From positions 15,750,001 to 15,810,000 of the forward strand of contig OX442316.1 in the NCBI GenBank assembly GCA_949358305.1: a stretch of DNA of 60,000 nucleotides, in the 5' to 3' direction. Shown one piece after another: positions 33,508 to 45,103 of the stretch (position 1 is the first letter of the stretch; each line of letters starts with the position of its first letter). A program made the translations under genes and the position numbers. The notes under the pieces were generated by a model. It was not told where the DNA came from. It saw only the letters and a program-made list of their open reading frames with translations, and did not search any database. The stretch comes from Strigamia acuminata (lineage: Eukaryota; Arthropoda; Chilopoda; Geophilomorpha; Linotaeniidae).

Positions 33508-36500
33508 ATGGACGCAATGGTGGATGACCATGGAAATGTAGTTGTTAGCCAAGCTTCGACTGGTGCCACCCAACAACAGGCGATGGAAGTTGTATCGCCA
33601 TCACATTCTGATAATGCACATTCTCCAGTAACACAAGTAAATAAGAACAAAAACTGCTAAAAAAATAATTCAAAATTCAAAATTAAACAAATTGGCAAAT
33701 AAAATAAAACACAAATTATTTTATTTTTTTTTTATTGTGAAATTGATTTTTTTTTTAATTTGCAGGTTGTACAGGCTGGACAAACGATAGCAGTGCCGAC
33801 CGGAAGTGGTTCGGTGTCGATCGTGCATGTTTTGCCATCGCAGCAACACGTTCAGTCTGTGATTCAGCCTAACCAGCAATCTGTGATTCAAACTACTCCT
33901 AGTAGTGGAACGGCCTTGCAAACTGTACAGGTTTGTTTGGTCAATTTTTTTTATTTTTTTTTAAATTTATTTATTTTTTTTATTATAACTTGATTTATTT
34001 CCTGACAGCTGTCCAAAGGAAATGTTATTTTACTCAATAAAAACGCAGCTGGCTCAGTTATTCACAGTGCGACAGGTGCCACACAATTGCAAGCGGTGCA
34101 GGTAAAAACGACGACAATCGACGCCATTTTTTTTTTCTATAATTAGAATTTAAAATAAATGAGGAAATGTGGTGGAGGGAAGGTGATAGCTCTGTTTTAG
34201 CCGATTCAAAGCGTTAAAATGGCTGCAAAACCAGAAAAAGTCGAATTAAATTGAAAAATAAAAAGGCGTCCACCTATTTTTGATCGATTTCCGATCAATT
34301 TTCAAACTAATTTGATGATTTTTCATCAATTTTCAAACTATTTTGATGATTTTCGATCAATTTTGATAAATTGTGATCAATTTTGATGAATTGTGATCAA
34401 TTTTGATGAATTGTGATCAATTTTGATCAATTTTTAATCAATTTTGATCAATTTTTAATCAATTTTGATGGTTTTTGATCAATTTTTAATCAATTTTGAT
34501 GGTTTTTGATCAATTTTTAATCAATTTTGATCAATTTTTAATCAATTTTGATCAATTTTTAATCAATTTTGATGGTTTTTGATCAATTTTTAATCAATTG
34601 TGATCAATTTTGATGAATTGTGATCAATTTTGATCAATTTTTAATCAATTTTGATGGTTTTTGATCAATTTTTAATCAATTTTGATAATTTTTGATCAAT
34701 TTTTAATCAATTTTGATGGTTTTTGATCAATTTTTAATCAATTTTGATGGTTTTTGATCAATTTTTAATCAATTTTGATAAATTGTGATCAATTTTTAAT
34801 CAATTTTGATAAATTGTGATCAATTTTGATGATTTTTGATTAATTTTCAATCAATCTTGATGATTTTTGATCAATTTTTGATCAATTTTGATAATTTTTG
34901 ATCAATTTTCAATCAATTTTGATGATTTTTGATCAATTTTCAATCAATTTTAATGATTTCTGATCAATTTTCAATTAATGTTTTGAATATTTTCAGAAAT
35001 ATCTTCAAGTTGCTACGTTAGAAACGTCCGACGATGGAACGGCGGAAGACGAGAATAAAAAGAGAAGGGAAATTTTGGCGAGGAGACCGTCCTATAGAAA
35101 GATTTTAAACGAATTGTCGTCGGCCGACACGCCGATGTCGGCCGATGTCAAAGACGACGGGACATTGTCCTCGGAAACGAGCAGTCAAGAAGCGACTGAC
35201 GCAGCCAATACGATCACAGTAGCCGGAGTAACAGGTATAGATCGTGACAATCGAATACTGAACGTAACGCAAAACAGATTATAGAACGTAAGTTTGACCA
35301 GAAAATGGGTGCTATTCGTTAGTTGTTCCTGCAGGTGCCATTCAGATAGCTACGGGCAGTCAGGGCGAAGGAATTCAGGGCTTACAGACTTTGACTATGT
35401 CGAACGCTAATGCTGGAACGACAGGAACCATTGTGCAATATGCCCAGGGTCAAGACGGGCAGTTTTTTGTTCCAGGTTTGTAAATCGTTTTACACGTTTT
35501 TCACTAAATTTTCTTCGTTTTAGACCACTTTTCATGGACAGTTCACCGTTTTAGACGTCTTTTCATGGATTCAGAATCATTTTAGACGTCTTTTGATGGA
35601 TTTTGAATCGTTGTAGACGTCTTTTGATGGATTTTGAATCGTTTTAGACGTTTTTTAACCGCTGTTAGCATCGTTTCAGACGTCTATTAATCGATCTTTC
35701 ATCGTTTTAGACGTTTACCGATACATTTTGCATCGTTTTAGACTTCTATTGATGGATTTTACATCGTTTTAGACGTCTATCGATGGATTTTATATCGTTT
35801 TAGACGTCTATTGATGGATTTTACATCGTTTTAGACGTTTACCGATACATTTTGCATCGTTTTAGACGTTTACCGATACATTTTGCATCGTTTTAGACGT
35901 TTACCGATACATTTTGCATCGTTTTAGACTTCTATTGATGGATTTTACATCGTTTTAGACTTCTATTGATGGATTTTACATCGTTTTAGACTTCTATTGA
36001 TGGATTTTACATCGTTTTAGACGTCTATCGATGGATTTTACATCGTTTTAGACGTCTATTGATGGATTTCACATCGTTTTAGACGTCTATTGATGGATTT
36101 TACATCGTTTTAGACGTCTATTGATGGATTTTACATCGTTTTAGACTTCTATTGATGGATTTTACATCGTTTTAGACGTCTATCGATGAATTTTACATCG
36201 TTTTAGACGTCTATTGATGGATTTTACATCGTTTTAGACTTCTATTGATGGATTTTACATCGTTTTAGACGTCTATCGATGGATTTTACATCGTTTTAGA
36301 CGTCTATTGATGGATTTCACATCGTTTTAGACGTCTATTGATGGATTTTACATCGTTTTAGACGTCTATTGATGGATTTTACATCGTTTTAGACACATTT
36401 GGATTGATATTTAACCGATTTTTGTTGATTTATAGTTACAGTGTCAGCGGCCGACCTTCAGGCGTACCAAATTCGAAGCGGAACCACCACGACTAATTTA

Positions 36501-37030
36501 TCTCAAGGAGTTGTTATGGCGTCCTCTGGTAATATCCAAACACCACAACAACTTGCTGAAGAGGCAGCCAGAAAGAGGGAGTTGAGGCTGTTAAAAAATA
36601 GGTGTGAATTGAAGCTGTTAAAAAATAGGTGTGAATTTTTGGAAATGGGAAATTTTTTTGTCATTTTTTTGTCGTCCTTTTTTGTTCCGATCTTGTAGCA
36701 AAGAGAAATCTCCACGTTTTGCCACTAGCCGAAACATTTCTAGTGAGGAAAAGTGGAAGTAGAAACACAAAAGAACAAAAAAAGAAAGCAAAATCAATCC
36801 CTTCATTTAATTACGATCAATTGTGCGACTTTTATTCATTTTTTCTCCCTTCAATTTCTCTCTTTCTCTTTGTCAACGAATGTAGGGAAGCCGCACGAGA
36901 GTGTCGTCGGAAGAAAAAAGAATACATCAAATGTCTAGAGAACAGAGTTGCCGTGCTGGAGAATCAAAACAAAGCTCTAATCGAGGAATTGAAATCGTTA
37001 AAGGAGCTCTACTGTCAGAAGAACGAGTGA
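33508..37030 (+). CDS. CrebB: CREB-type bZIP transcription factor
   Basis: Binds cAMP-response elements as a dimer and activates transcription after kinase signalling. Coding exons: 33508-33636, 33766-33930, 34009-34101, 34997-35234, 35335-35475, 36436-36601 and 36886-37030; 1077 nt, 358 aa. Gln-rich segments flank the kinase-inducible domain KKRREILARRPSYRKILNEL, with the PKA target Ser at residue 161 (the Ser133 equivalent). The C-terminal bZIP has basic region RELRLLKN-REAARECRRKKKEY and a short leucine zipper ending LKELYCQKNE. The ATG follows a spliced leader (acceptor at 33502). Introns 3 and 5 carry minisatellites. Exon 4 can extend to an early stop at 35282-35284, and exon 6 has a duplicated donor that could add nine residues inside the basic region. 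Confidence 0.95.
34270..34980. repeat. Intronic minisatellite (CREB intron 3)
   Basis: Irregular tandem of gatcaatttttaatcaatttt and tgatggtttttgatcaattt units, rich in TGATCAA. It fills most of intron 3 and stops about 20 bp before the exon 4 acceptor. Confidence 0.85.
35490..36400. repeat. Intronic 31-bp minisatellite (CREB intron 5)
   Basis: About 29 copies of gacgtctattgatggatttt followed by acatcgtttta. A second variant (gacgtttaccgatacatttt type) is clustered at 35700-35930. Blocks of several units recur in the same order, suggesting amplification by larger steps. Confidence 0.9.
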
Positions 37031-37800
37031 AGAAGATGAAATGAAGAAATGGAAGAAATAAAAGTGGAAATTCGATAAACATTTGACTGCAACACACAAA
37101 AAAGTGCATTGAAAACACCAACACATTACTCATTCTGCGCATGAAATATTATTTTATTAATTGTACAGTTCACTCAAATGTCGTATAGTATTGTAAAGTC
37201 TAATTTCTATAATGTTATCGATTCGCTCGTTCGCGCACAATCTGTGTTCTTTTTATTCAACCGCTTTGATTTCGTTTTTTGACCATGAAAAATTTCGCTC
37301 GACAATGCAATTGGTTGATTTTTGTTTTTTGCTTTTTCTTTTCATCACGGCTTTGATTTTAATGTTTAAGAAGCCATTGAACAAAATTGTGTTTACAACA
37401 TGAAGGCAGAAGGAATTTTTGCTGCCATTTTTGTGTTTATTAATCATTATGCCAATCTTAGTCTTTTTCTTTTCTTTTGTCATATTTTTGTTTTATTGTC
37501 ATTTTATGTAAATATAGTAATCGGATTACACATGTTTCATTTAGTTTTAGTTTGTATTCGATTAAGTCGTAAATTTTACGAGGATTTTTGGAGTAAGAAA
37601 AAAGCAAAATGTCCGTCCTATGATGATTTGTAAAATGGGGGGGAAAGAGAGTTTTTTAAATTTGATCAATCAAGATTTGTTCGTGATTTCGATTGGTATT
37701 TTAAGGACGTAATTGTCGATTATGTTGAATTACTTATTCTTTTTTTTTCGTTTTGGAATTAAAATGAAATTTGCTGCATTGAAATTGAATTCGTTTTGAG
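37031..37800 (+). other. CREB 3' UTR region
   Basis: No independent gene recognised; short frames show no family resemblance. Presumed 3' UTR of CREB, though no canonical polyadenylation signal could be singled out. Confidence 0.4.
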
Positions 37801-37822
37801 AAATTTATTGTCTACTGTGCTA

Positions 37823-37921
37823 AACCTAACCTAACCTATCCTTAATCTAACCTATCCTTAACCTAACCTATCCTTAACCTAACCTATCCTTAACCTAACC
37901 TATCCTTAACCTAACCTATCC
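37823..37921. repeat. Telomere-like minisatellite, 16-bp unit (copy 1)
   Basis: Tandem copies of cctatccttaacctaa. The cctaacctaacctatcc core resembles the complement of the insect TTAGG telomere repeat with regular interruptions. Confidence 0.8.
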
Positions 37922-38662
37922 TCATTTCCAACACTTCTGAGTGTCATTTTCGGACTCAGTAGGCTTTATTTGGTATGTAACCAAATTTTGGGCCCCTTCC
38001 GAAGCGAGCCATATTCTAAAGTAACCCCGAAACGAAACAGCAAAACTAATAAATGAATTTATCGCCTGAATTTATCGCCTACCATGCTAAACTTTACTGC
38101 AATATCACAAAACACATACGAAGTTATCGCCCACCGTGCAAAACTTGCTGAAACTACTCAGCAAAACAAAAAAATGCATCCGAATTTATTGCCCACCGTG
38201 CGAAACTTGTTGAAACTCAACTGAAATTCATAAAATGCATCCGAATTTAACGGCCACGGTACAAAACAAGCTTCAATCCATAAAATAAATCCAAAAAGCA
38301 TCCGAATTTATCGCCTGCCGTGCTAAACTTGTTGGAACTTCAGTGCAAATCCACAAACACATCCGAATTTATCGCCTATCTTACAAAACTACACTGCAAA
38401 TTCGCAAACACATCCGATTTTATCGCTTACCGTACAAAACTTCACTGCAAATCCACAAAACACATCCAAATTTATCGCCGGCAGTGCAAAACTGGTTGAA
38501 ACTAAACAACAAAGCCTAAAAACGCATCCGATTTTATCGCACACGATGAAAACTAGCTTCAATCCGTACAATAAATCCAAAAAAGCATCCGAATTAATCG
38601 CCCACCGTGCAAAACTACACTACAAAATCACAAAACACAAACGAATTTATTGTCTATTGTGC

Positions 38663-38780
38663 TAAACCTAACCTAACCTATCCTTAACCTAACCTATCCT
38701 TAACCTAACCTATCCTTAACCTAACCTATCCTTAACCTAACCTATCCTTAACCTAACCTATCCTTAACCTAACCTATCCT
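38663..38780. repeat. Telomere-like minisatellite, 16-bp unit (copy 2)
   Basis: Same cctatccttaacctaa unit as at 37823-37921, with about one more copy. It sits at the same place within the second duplicon. Confidence 0.8.
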
Positions 38781-39360
38781 CATTTCCGACTCTTTTGAGT
38801 GTCATTTTCGGACTCAGTAGGCTTTATTTGGTATGTAACCAAATTTTGGGCCCCTTCCGAAGCGGGCCATATTCTAAAGTAACCCCAAAACGAAATAGCA
38901 AAACTAATAAATGTATCCGAATTTATCGCCTACCATGCTAAACTTTACTGCAATATCACAAAACACATACGAAGTTATCGCCCACCGTGCAAAACTTGCT
39001 GAAACTACTCAGCAAAACCAAAAAACGCATCCGAATTTATCGCTCACGCCCAAACACAAGCTGAAATTGCACTGAATACCTAAAAAAAGTCATCCGAATT
39101 TATCGCCCACGCACAAACACAAGCTGAAATTGCACTGAATACCTAAAAAACACATCCTATGTGCTACTGAACTGCGAGTCAAATAGACGACTAAACCATA
39201 TCCGATTTCACCGCCCAGCGTGCAAAACTTGTTGAAACTATACCGGTACTGTGCAAATCCAATAAACGTATCCGAATTTATCGCTCCTGATCCAAACTGG
39301 CTTCAATCTGTACAATAAATCCAAAAAACATATTCAATTTATAGCAGGTGTGCCAAACCT

Positions 39361-40127
39361 GTTGAAACCGAGCATTAATATAACAATACCGTATTGCATT
39401 GCTTTCATGGGCGATAAATCGGGTTTTTTCTAAAGCATAATCACCACTCACAAGCACACAAGTCAGAGGAATTTCAACTCATAATTAATAGCAACTTGAA
39501 AACATAGATGGCGCCACTGTTTTTCAACCCAAACTGTCTCTGGTCGCTCCTACCATCTAGAGACGACTAAGCGAAATAATACCGTATTGAATACCGCCCA
39601 AAAATTGCTTATCATCAAACACAGGAGATTTACATAAAACAATGTCTTCGTTTTTACTCGCCGAGATGTTTGAACATTTGGAGCAACTCATTTGAGATTT
39701 TATTTTAACTGTATTCAATTTTTTTGTAATTTAAATTTTTGCTCTACTTTCTCGATTTTTGGTTTCGCCAGCTTGTGTGTTGCGGAATATTTGTACAAAT
39801 TGTTTGTGTATTCTTCAATTATCATTGAAATATTTTTTGTTCAAAATTAATAAAAGCAAAATTAAAATAAACTCGTTATGTTTATATTTTATTCAGCTCT
39901 TTAAGCATTTCCATCTTCTTTTGCTTCTACACCCCGCTCTTTTCCTTCTGTTTTGTGAACATATTCAACCACGAACACCTGTTCGTGATTCAATGATCCC
40001 GATTCAAATATATTTATTTCACGTCTATGACAGCAATTTATTCAAAAACATACCGGTATCCATTTTTGTCTATGGTTTAGCCAAATTTAGCTTTAATCTA
40101 AAATCACCCATTGCAGAACTCCACCTT
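39361..40127. other. Non-coding stretch
   Basis: A frame of 185 codons (39759-40316, plus) begins without a good start context and becomes a poly-Phe/Leu repeat at its end. It has no recognisable domain, so I treat the region as non-coding. Confidence 0.4.
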
Positions 40128-40495
40128 TTATTTTATTTTAATGTTATTCTTTTTTGTTGCTTTTATTTTGTTATTCTTTTTTGTTGCTTTTATTTTGTTA
40201 TTCTTTTTTGTTGCTTTTATTTTGTTATTCATTTTTCTTGTTCTTATTTTGTTATTTTTCTTATCATCCTTTTGTTTTACACCTCTTTTTGCAAACTGTG
40301 GTACAATTTTCTCTAGAATTTCAAAACGAAAATTACACAATCTCAAAACAAGTAAAATAAAACAAATAAAATAAAAAACAGCAAATGCTTCATTGATGAC
40401 GTCCACGACATCCACTGCTTCATTGATGATGACATCCACTGCTTCATTGACGATGACATCCACTGCTTCATTGACTGCTTCATTGACGACCCTAA
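40128..40495. repeat. Two short tandem arrays
   Basis: 40140-40260 repeats a 25-bp unit (ttttgttgcttttattttgt plus tattc). 40385-40495 repeats gcttcattgatgatgacatc plus cact with variable spacing. The second lies just downstream, on the minus strand, of a splice-like acceptor shared with the satellite units to the right. Confidence 0.75.
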
Positions 40496-40539
40496 ATTCC
40501 ACAAGAACAAAATAAAATTAATAATCAACAATAAAACAT

Positions 40540-43500
40540 TAATTTAAATAAATTACCTGTAGAAATCTGCGTAGTGGTAAAATCCTTTTTCATCAGTAAA
40601 CGCAAGCTAGTTTAACACAAATTAGCATTACTTGAGCTGAGTTCTTTTTCTGCCAATGTGTGAAGCCAAGTGTAATCACCATTCCAACATTACTCTTCCA
40701 TTTGGGTAATTCACAGCATGTCCCTCGTTTGAGTTCAATTGCTGAGACCCGTGAAAATCACTTGACCGTGCACGCCACACATGTAAGTTTGGCAGAAGTG
40801 GTAGCGCCTTTTACTGTAGGACCAACTACCAACTTTTTTGGAAGCGCCTTTTACTTTAGGACCAACTTCCCCGAAAGCGCCTTTAATCTTAGGACCAACT
40901 TCCTCCCAGACTGAATACCAAAATGCGAAAAACATCATTACTTGCAATTTGCAAGATCCATCCATTGCTGTCAAAAGAAACAAAAAAATAAAATTAATAA
41001 CCAACAATAAATAAAACATTAATTTAAATAAATTACCTGTAGAAATCTGCGTAGTGGTAAAATCCTTTTACATCAGCAAACGCAAGCTAGTTTAACACAA
41101 ATTAGCATTACTCGAGCTGAGTTCTTTTTGTGCCAATGTGTGAAGCCAAGTGTAATCACCATTCCAACATTACTCTTCCATTTGGGTAATTCACAGCATG
41201 TCCCTCGTTTGAGTTCAATTGCTGAGACCCGTGAAAATCACTTGACCGTGCACGCCACACATGTAAGTTTGGCAGAAGCAGTAGCGCCTTTTACTGTAGG
41301 ACCAACTACCAACTTTCTCGGAAGCGCCTTTTACTTTAGGACCAACTTCCCCGGAAGCGCCTTTAATCTTAGGACCAACTTCCCCGGAAGCGCCTTTAAT
41401 CTTAGGACCAACTTCCTCCCAGACTGAATGCCAAAATGTGAAAAACATCATTACTTGCAATTTGCTGGATCCATCCATTGCTTTTCACGCCAATGTGTGA
41501 AGCCAAGTGTAATCACCATTCCAACATTACTCTTCCATTTGGGTAATTCACAGCATGTCCCTCGTTTGAGTTCAATTGCTGAGACCCGTGAAAATCACTT
41601 GACCGTGCACGCCACACATGTAAGTTTGGCAGAAGTGGTAGCGCCTTTTACTGTAGGACCAACTACCAACTTTTGTGGAAGCGCCTTTTATCTTAGGACC
41701 AACTTCCCCGGAAGCGCCTTTTATTTTAGGACCAACTTCCTCCCAGACTCAATGCCAATCTGTGAAAAGCATCATTACTCGTTCCTTTTTCCTTAATGAG
41801 CGTAATGACCAAGACGGGTTCCGAAACCAAAGATAATCACCTTTTTTTGAACCACTTTGCCCATTGGTCAAATGCCAATTGTCACGAACTGCAACCCGCA
41901 GTTGTCAGTTTGTGTTGGTCAAATGCCAATTCGTGAAAATCATTGAAATTCATTGAAAATCATTTCCCGGTTGGCGTGTCCCCCTGGTGGGACTTCACTT
42001 AGTGAAATGTGCCTGTATGTGTGTGGTCACTTTTACCCGGTTGGCCTAACATCTACGGAAGGTCCTTTTGGGCAGGACCTTCCTCCCAGTCTATTGATCA
42101 CCAGCTCAAACACAAACGCAAGCTAGTTTAACACAAATTAGCATTACTCGAGCTGAGTTTGTTTGCGCCAATGTGTGAAGCCAAGTGTAATCACCATTCC
42201 AACATTACTCTTCCATTTGGGTAATTCACAGCATGTCCCTCGTTTGAGTTCAATTGCTGAGACCCGTGAAAATCACTTGACCGTGCACGCCACACATGTA
42301 AGTTTGGCAGAAGCGGTAGCGCCTTTTACTGTAGGACCAACTACCAACTTTCTCGGAAGCGCCTTTTACTTTAGGACCAACTTCCCCGGAAGCGCCTTTA
42401 ATCTTAGGACCAACTTCCTCCCAGACTGAATGCCAAAATGTGAAAAACATCATTACTTGCAATTTGCTGGATCCATCCATTGCTTTTCACGCCAATGTGT
42501 GAAGCCAAGTGTAATCACCATTCCAACATTACTCTTCCATTTGGGTAATTCACAGCATGTCCCTCGTTTGAGTTCAATTGCTGAGACCCGTGAAAATCAC
42601 TTGACCGTGCACGCCACACATGTAAGTTTGGCAGAAGCGGTAGCGCCTTTTACTGTAGGACCAACTACCAACTTTCTCGAAAGCGCCTTTTACTTTAGGA
42701 CCAACTTCCCCGGAAGCGCCTTTAATCTTAGGACCAACTTCCCCGGAAGCGCCTTTAATCTTAGGACCAACTTCCTCCCAGACTGAATGCCAAAATGTGA
42801 AAAACATCATTACTTGCAATTTGCTGGATCCATCCATTGCTTTTCACGCCAATGTGTGAAGCCAAGTGTAATCACCATTCCAACATTACTCTTCCATTTG
42901 GGTAATTCACAGCATGTCCCTCGTTTGAGTTCAATTGCTGAGACCCGTGAAAATCACTTGACCGTGCACGCCACACATGTAAGTTTGGCAGAAGCGGTAG
43001 CGCCTTTTACTGTAGGACCAACTACCAACTTTCTCGGAAGCGCCTTTTACTTTAGGACCAACTTCCCCGGAAGCGCCTTTAATCTTAGGACCAACTTCCC
43101 CGGAAGCGCCTTTAATCTTAGGACCAACTTCCTCCCAGACTGAATGCCAAAATGTGAAAAACATCATTACTTGCAATTTGCGAGATCCATCCATTGCTTT
43201 TCACGCCAATGTGTGAAGCCAAGTGTAATCACCATTCCAACATTACTCTTCCATTTGGGTAATTCACAGCATGTCCCTCGTTTGAGTTCAATTGCTGAGA
43301 CCCGTGAAAATCACTTGACCGTGCACGCCACACATGTAAGTTTGGCAGAAGCGGTAGCGCCTTTTACTGTAGGACCAACTACCAACTTTCTCGGAAGCGC
43401 CTTTTACTTTAGGACCAACTTCCCCGGAAGCGCCTTTAATCTTAGGACCAACTTCCCCGGAAGCGCCTTTAATCTTAGGACCAACTTCCTCCCAGACTGA

Positions 43501-44930
43501 ATGCCAAAATGTGAAAAACATCATTACTTGCAATTTGCAAGATCCATCCATTGCTTTTTACGCCAATGTGTGAAGCCAAGTGTAATCACCATTCCAACAT
43601 TACTCTTCCATTTGGGTAATTCACAGCATGTCCCTCGTTTGAGTTCAATTGCTGAGACCCGTGAAAATCACTTGACCGTGCACGCCACACATGTAAGTTT
43701 GGCAGAAGCGGTAGCGCCTTTTACTGTAGGACCAACTACCAACTTTCTCGGAAGCGCCTTTTACTTTAGGACCAACTTCCCCGGAAGCGCCTTTAATCTT
43801 AGGACCAACTTCCCCGGAAGCGCCTTTAATCTTAGGACCAACTTCCTCCCAGACTGAATGCCAAAATGTGAAAAACATCATTACTTGCAATTTGCGAGAT
43901 CCATCCATTGCTTTTCACGCCAATGTGTGAAGCCAAGTGTAATCACCATTCCAACATTACTCTTCCATTTGGGTAATTCACAGCATGTCCCTCGTTTGAG
44001 TTCAATTGCTGAGACCCGTGAAAATCACTTGACCGTGCACGCCACACATGTAAGTTTGGCAGAAGCGGTAGCGCCTTTTACTGTAGGACCAACTACCAAC
44101 TTTCTCGGAAGCGCCTTTTACTTTAGGACCAACTTCCCCGGAAGCGCCTTTAATCTTAGGACCAACTTCCCCGGAAGCGCCTTTAATCTTAGGACCAACT
44201 TCCTCCCAGACTGAATGCCAAAATGTGAAAAACATCATTACTTGCAATTTGCTGGATCCATCCATTGCTTTTCACGCCAATGTGTGAAGCCAAGTGTAAT
44301 CACCATTCCAACATTACTCTTCCATTTGGGTAATTCACAGCATGTCCCTCGTTTGAGTTCAATTGCTGAGACCCGTGAAAATCACTTGACCGTGCACGCC
44401 ACACATGTAAGTTTGGCAGAAGCGGTAGCGCCTTTTACTGTAGGACCAACTACCAACTTTCTCGGAAGCACCTTTTACTTTAGGACCAACTTCCCCGGAA
44501 GCGCCTTTAATCTTAGGACCAACTTCCCCGGAAGCGCCTTTAATCTTAGGACCAACTTCCTCCCAGACTGAATGCCAAAATGTGAAAAACATCATTACTT
44601 GCAATTTGCTGGATCCATCCATTGCTTTTCACGCCAATGTGTGAAGCCAAGTGTAATCACCATTCCAACATTACTCTTCCATTTGGGTAATTCACAGCAT
44701 GTCCCTCGTTTGAGTTCAATTGCTGAGACCCGTGAAAATCACTTGACCGTGCACGCCACACATGTAAGTTTGGCAGAAGCGGTAGCACCTTTTACTGTAG
44801 GACCAACTACCAACTTTCTCGGAAGCGCCTTTAATCTTAGGACCAACTTCCTCCCAGACTGAATGCCAAAATGTGAAAAACATCATTACTTGCAATTTGC
44901 GGGATCCATCCATTGCTGTCAAAAGAAACA
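40540..44930. repeat. Satellite array with a 357-bp ORF-sized unit
   Basis: From 42430 to 44571 six units follow each other with a period of exactly 357 bp (starts 42430, 42787, 43144, 43501, 43858, 44215; a shortened unit starts 44572). More irregular units lie at 40640-41790 and 42163. Each standard unit is one open frame of 118 codons on the plus strand, and its TGA is followed directly by the next ATG (TGAATG). The minus strand also holds an 87-codon frame per unit. Inside each unit is a 33-bp sub-repeat (cggaagcgcctttaatctta and 13 more), present one to four times. Units are nearly identical. At both outer edges a donor/acceptor-like pair on the minus strand (CTACAG|GTAATT, TTTTGACAG|CAATGG) flanks a ~70-bp intron-like insert. 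Whether any frame is translated is unknown. Confidence 0.85.
41790..42120. other. Interruption of the 357-bp array
   Basis: About 330 bp of different sequence with its own short repeats (ggtcaaatgccaatt twice; ccaattgtcacgaactgcaa). Array sequence resumes at about 42120 with the same leader (acgcaagctagtttaacaca) that precedes units at 40600 and 41080. Confidence 0.6.
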
Positions 44931-45007
44931 AAAAAATAAAATTAATAACCAACAATAAATAAAACATTAATTTAATATTTAAATAAATTACCTGTAGAAA
45001 TCTGCGC

Positions 45008-45103
45008 ATCGAGTTCGTGTCTCCAGGTCGTCACCTGGAGGTACCAACTCGATCATCGCATTGAGTTCGTGTCTCCAGGTCGTCACCTAGAGACACGAAT
45101 TAG
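45008..45103. repeat. Pair of adjacent hairpins at the right edge of the array
   Basis: Two successive copies of gagttcgtgtctccaggtcg, each followed by a complementary segment (tcacctggaggtaccaactc; tcacctagagacacgaatt). Each forms a stem of about 17-18 bp. Function unknown. Confidence 0.65.

Larger units (their letters stand above)
37800..39360. repeat. Diverged repeat block containing a ~0.86-kb tandem duplication
   Basis: The segment from the telomere-like repeat through ggactcagtaggctttatt and cgaagttatcgcccaccgtg occurs twice, the landmark ggactcagtaggctttattt near 37952 and 38814. Between and beyond are many degenerate copies of catccgaatttatcgccyaccgtgcaaaact (split by variants), some 60-80 bp apart. 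No coding function apparent. Confidence 0.75.

Noticed and set aside
39759-40316. 185-codon plus-strand ORF
   Set aside because: Non-ATG start, Phe/Leu-rich low complexity and ends in a 25-bp repeat; no recognisable family.
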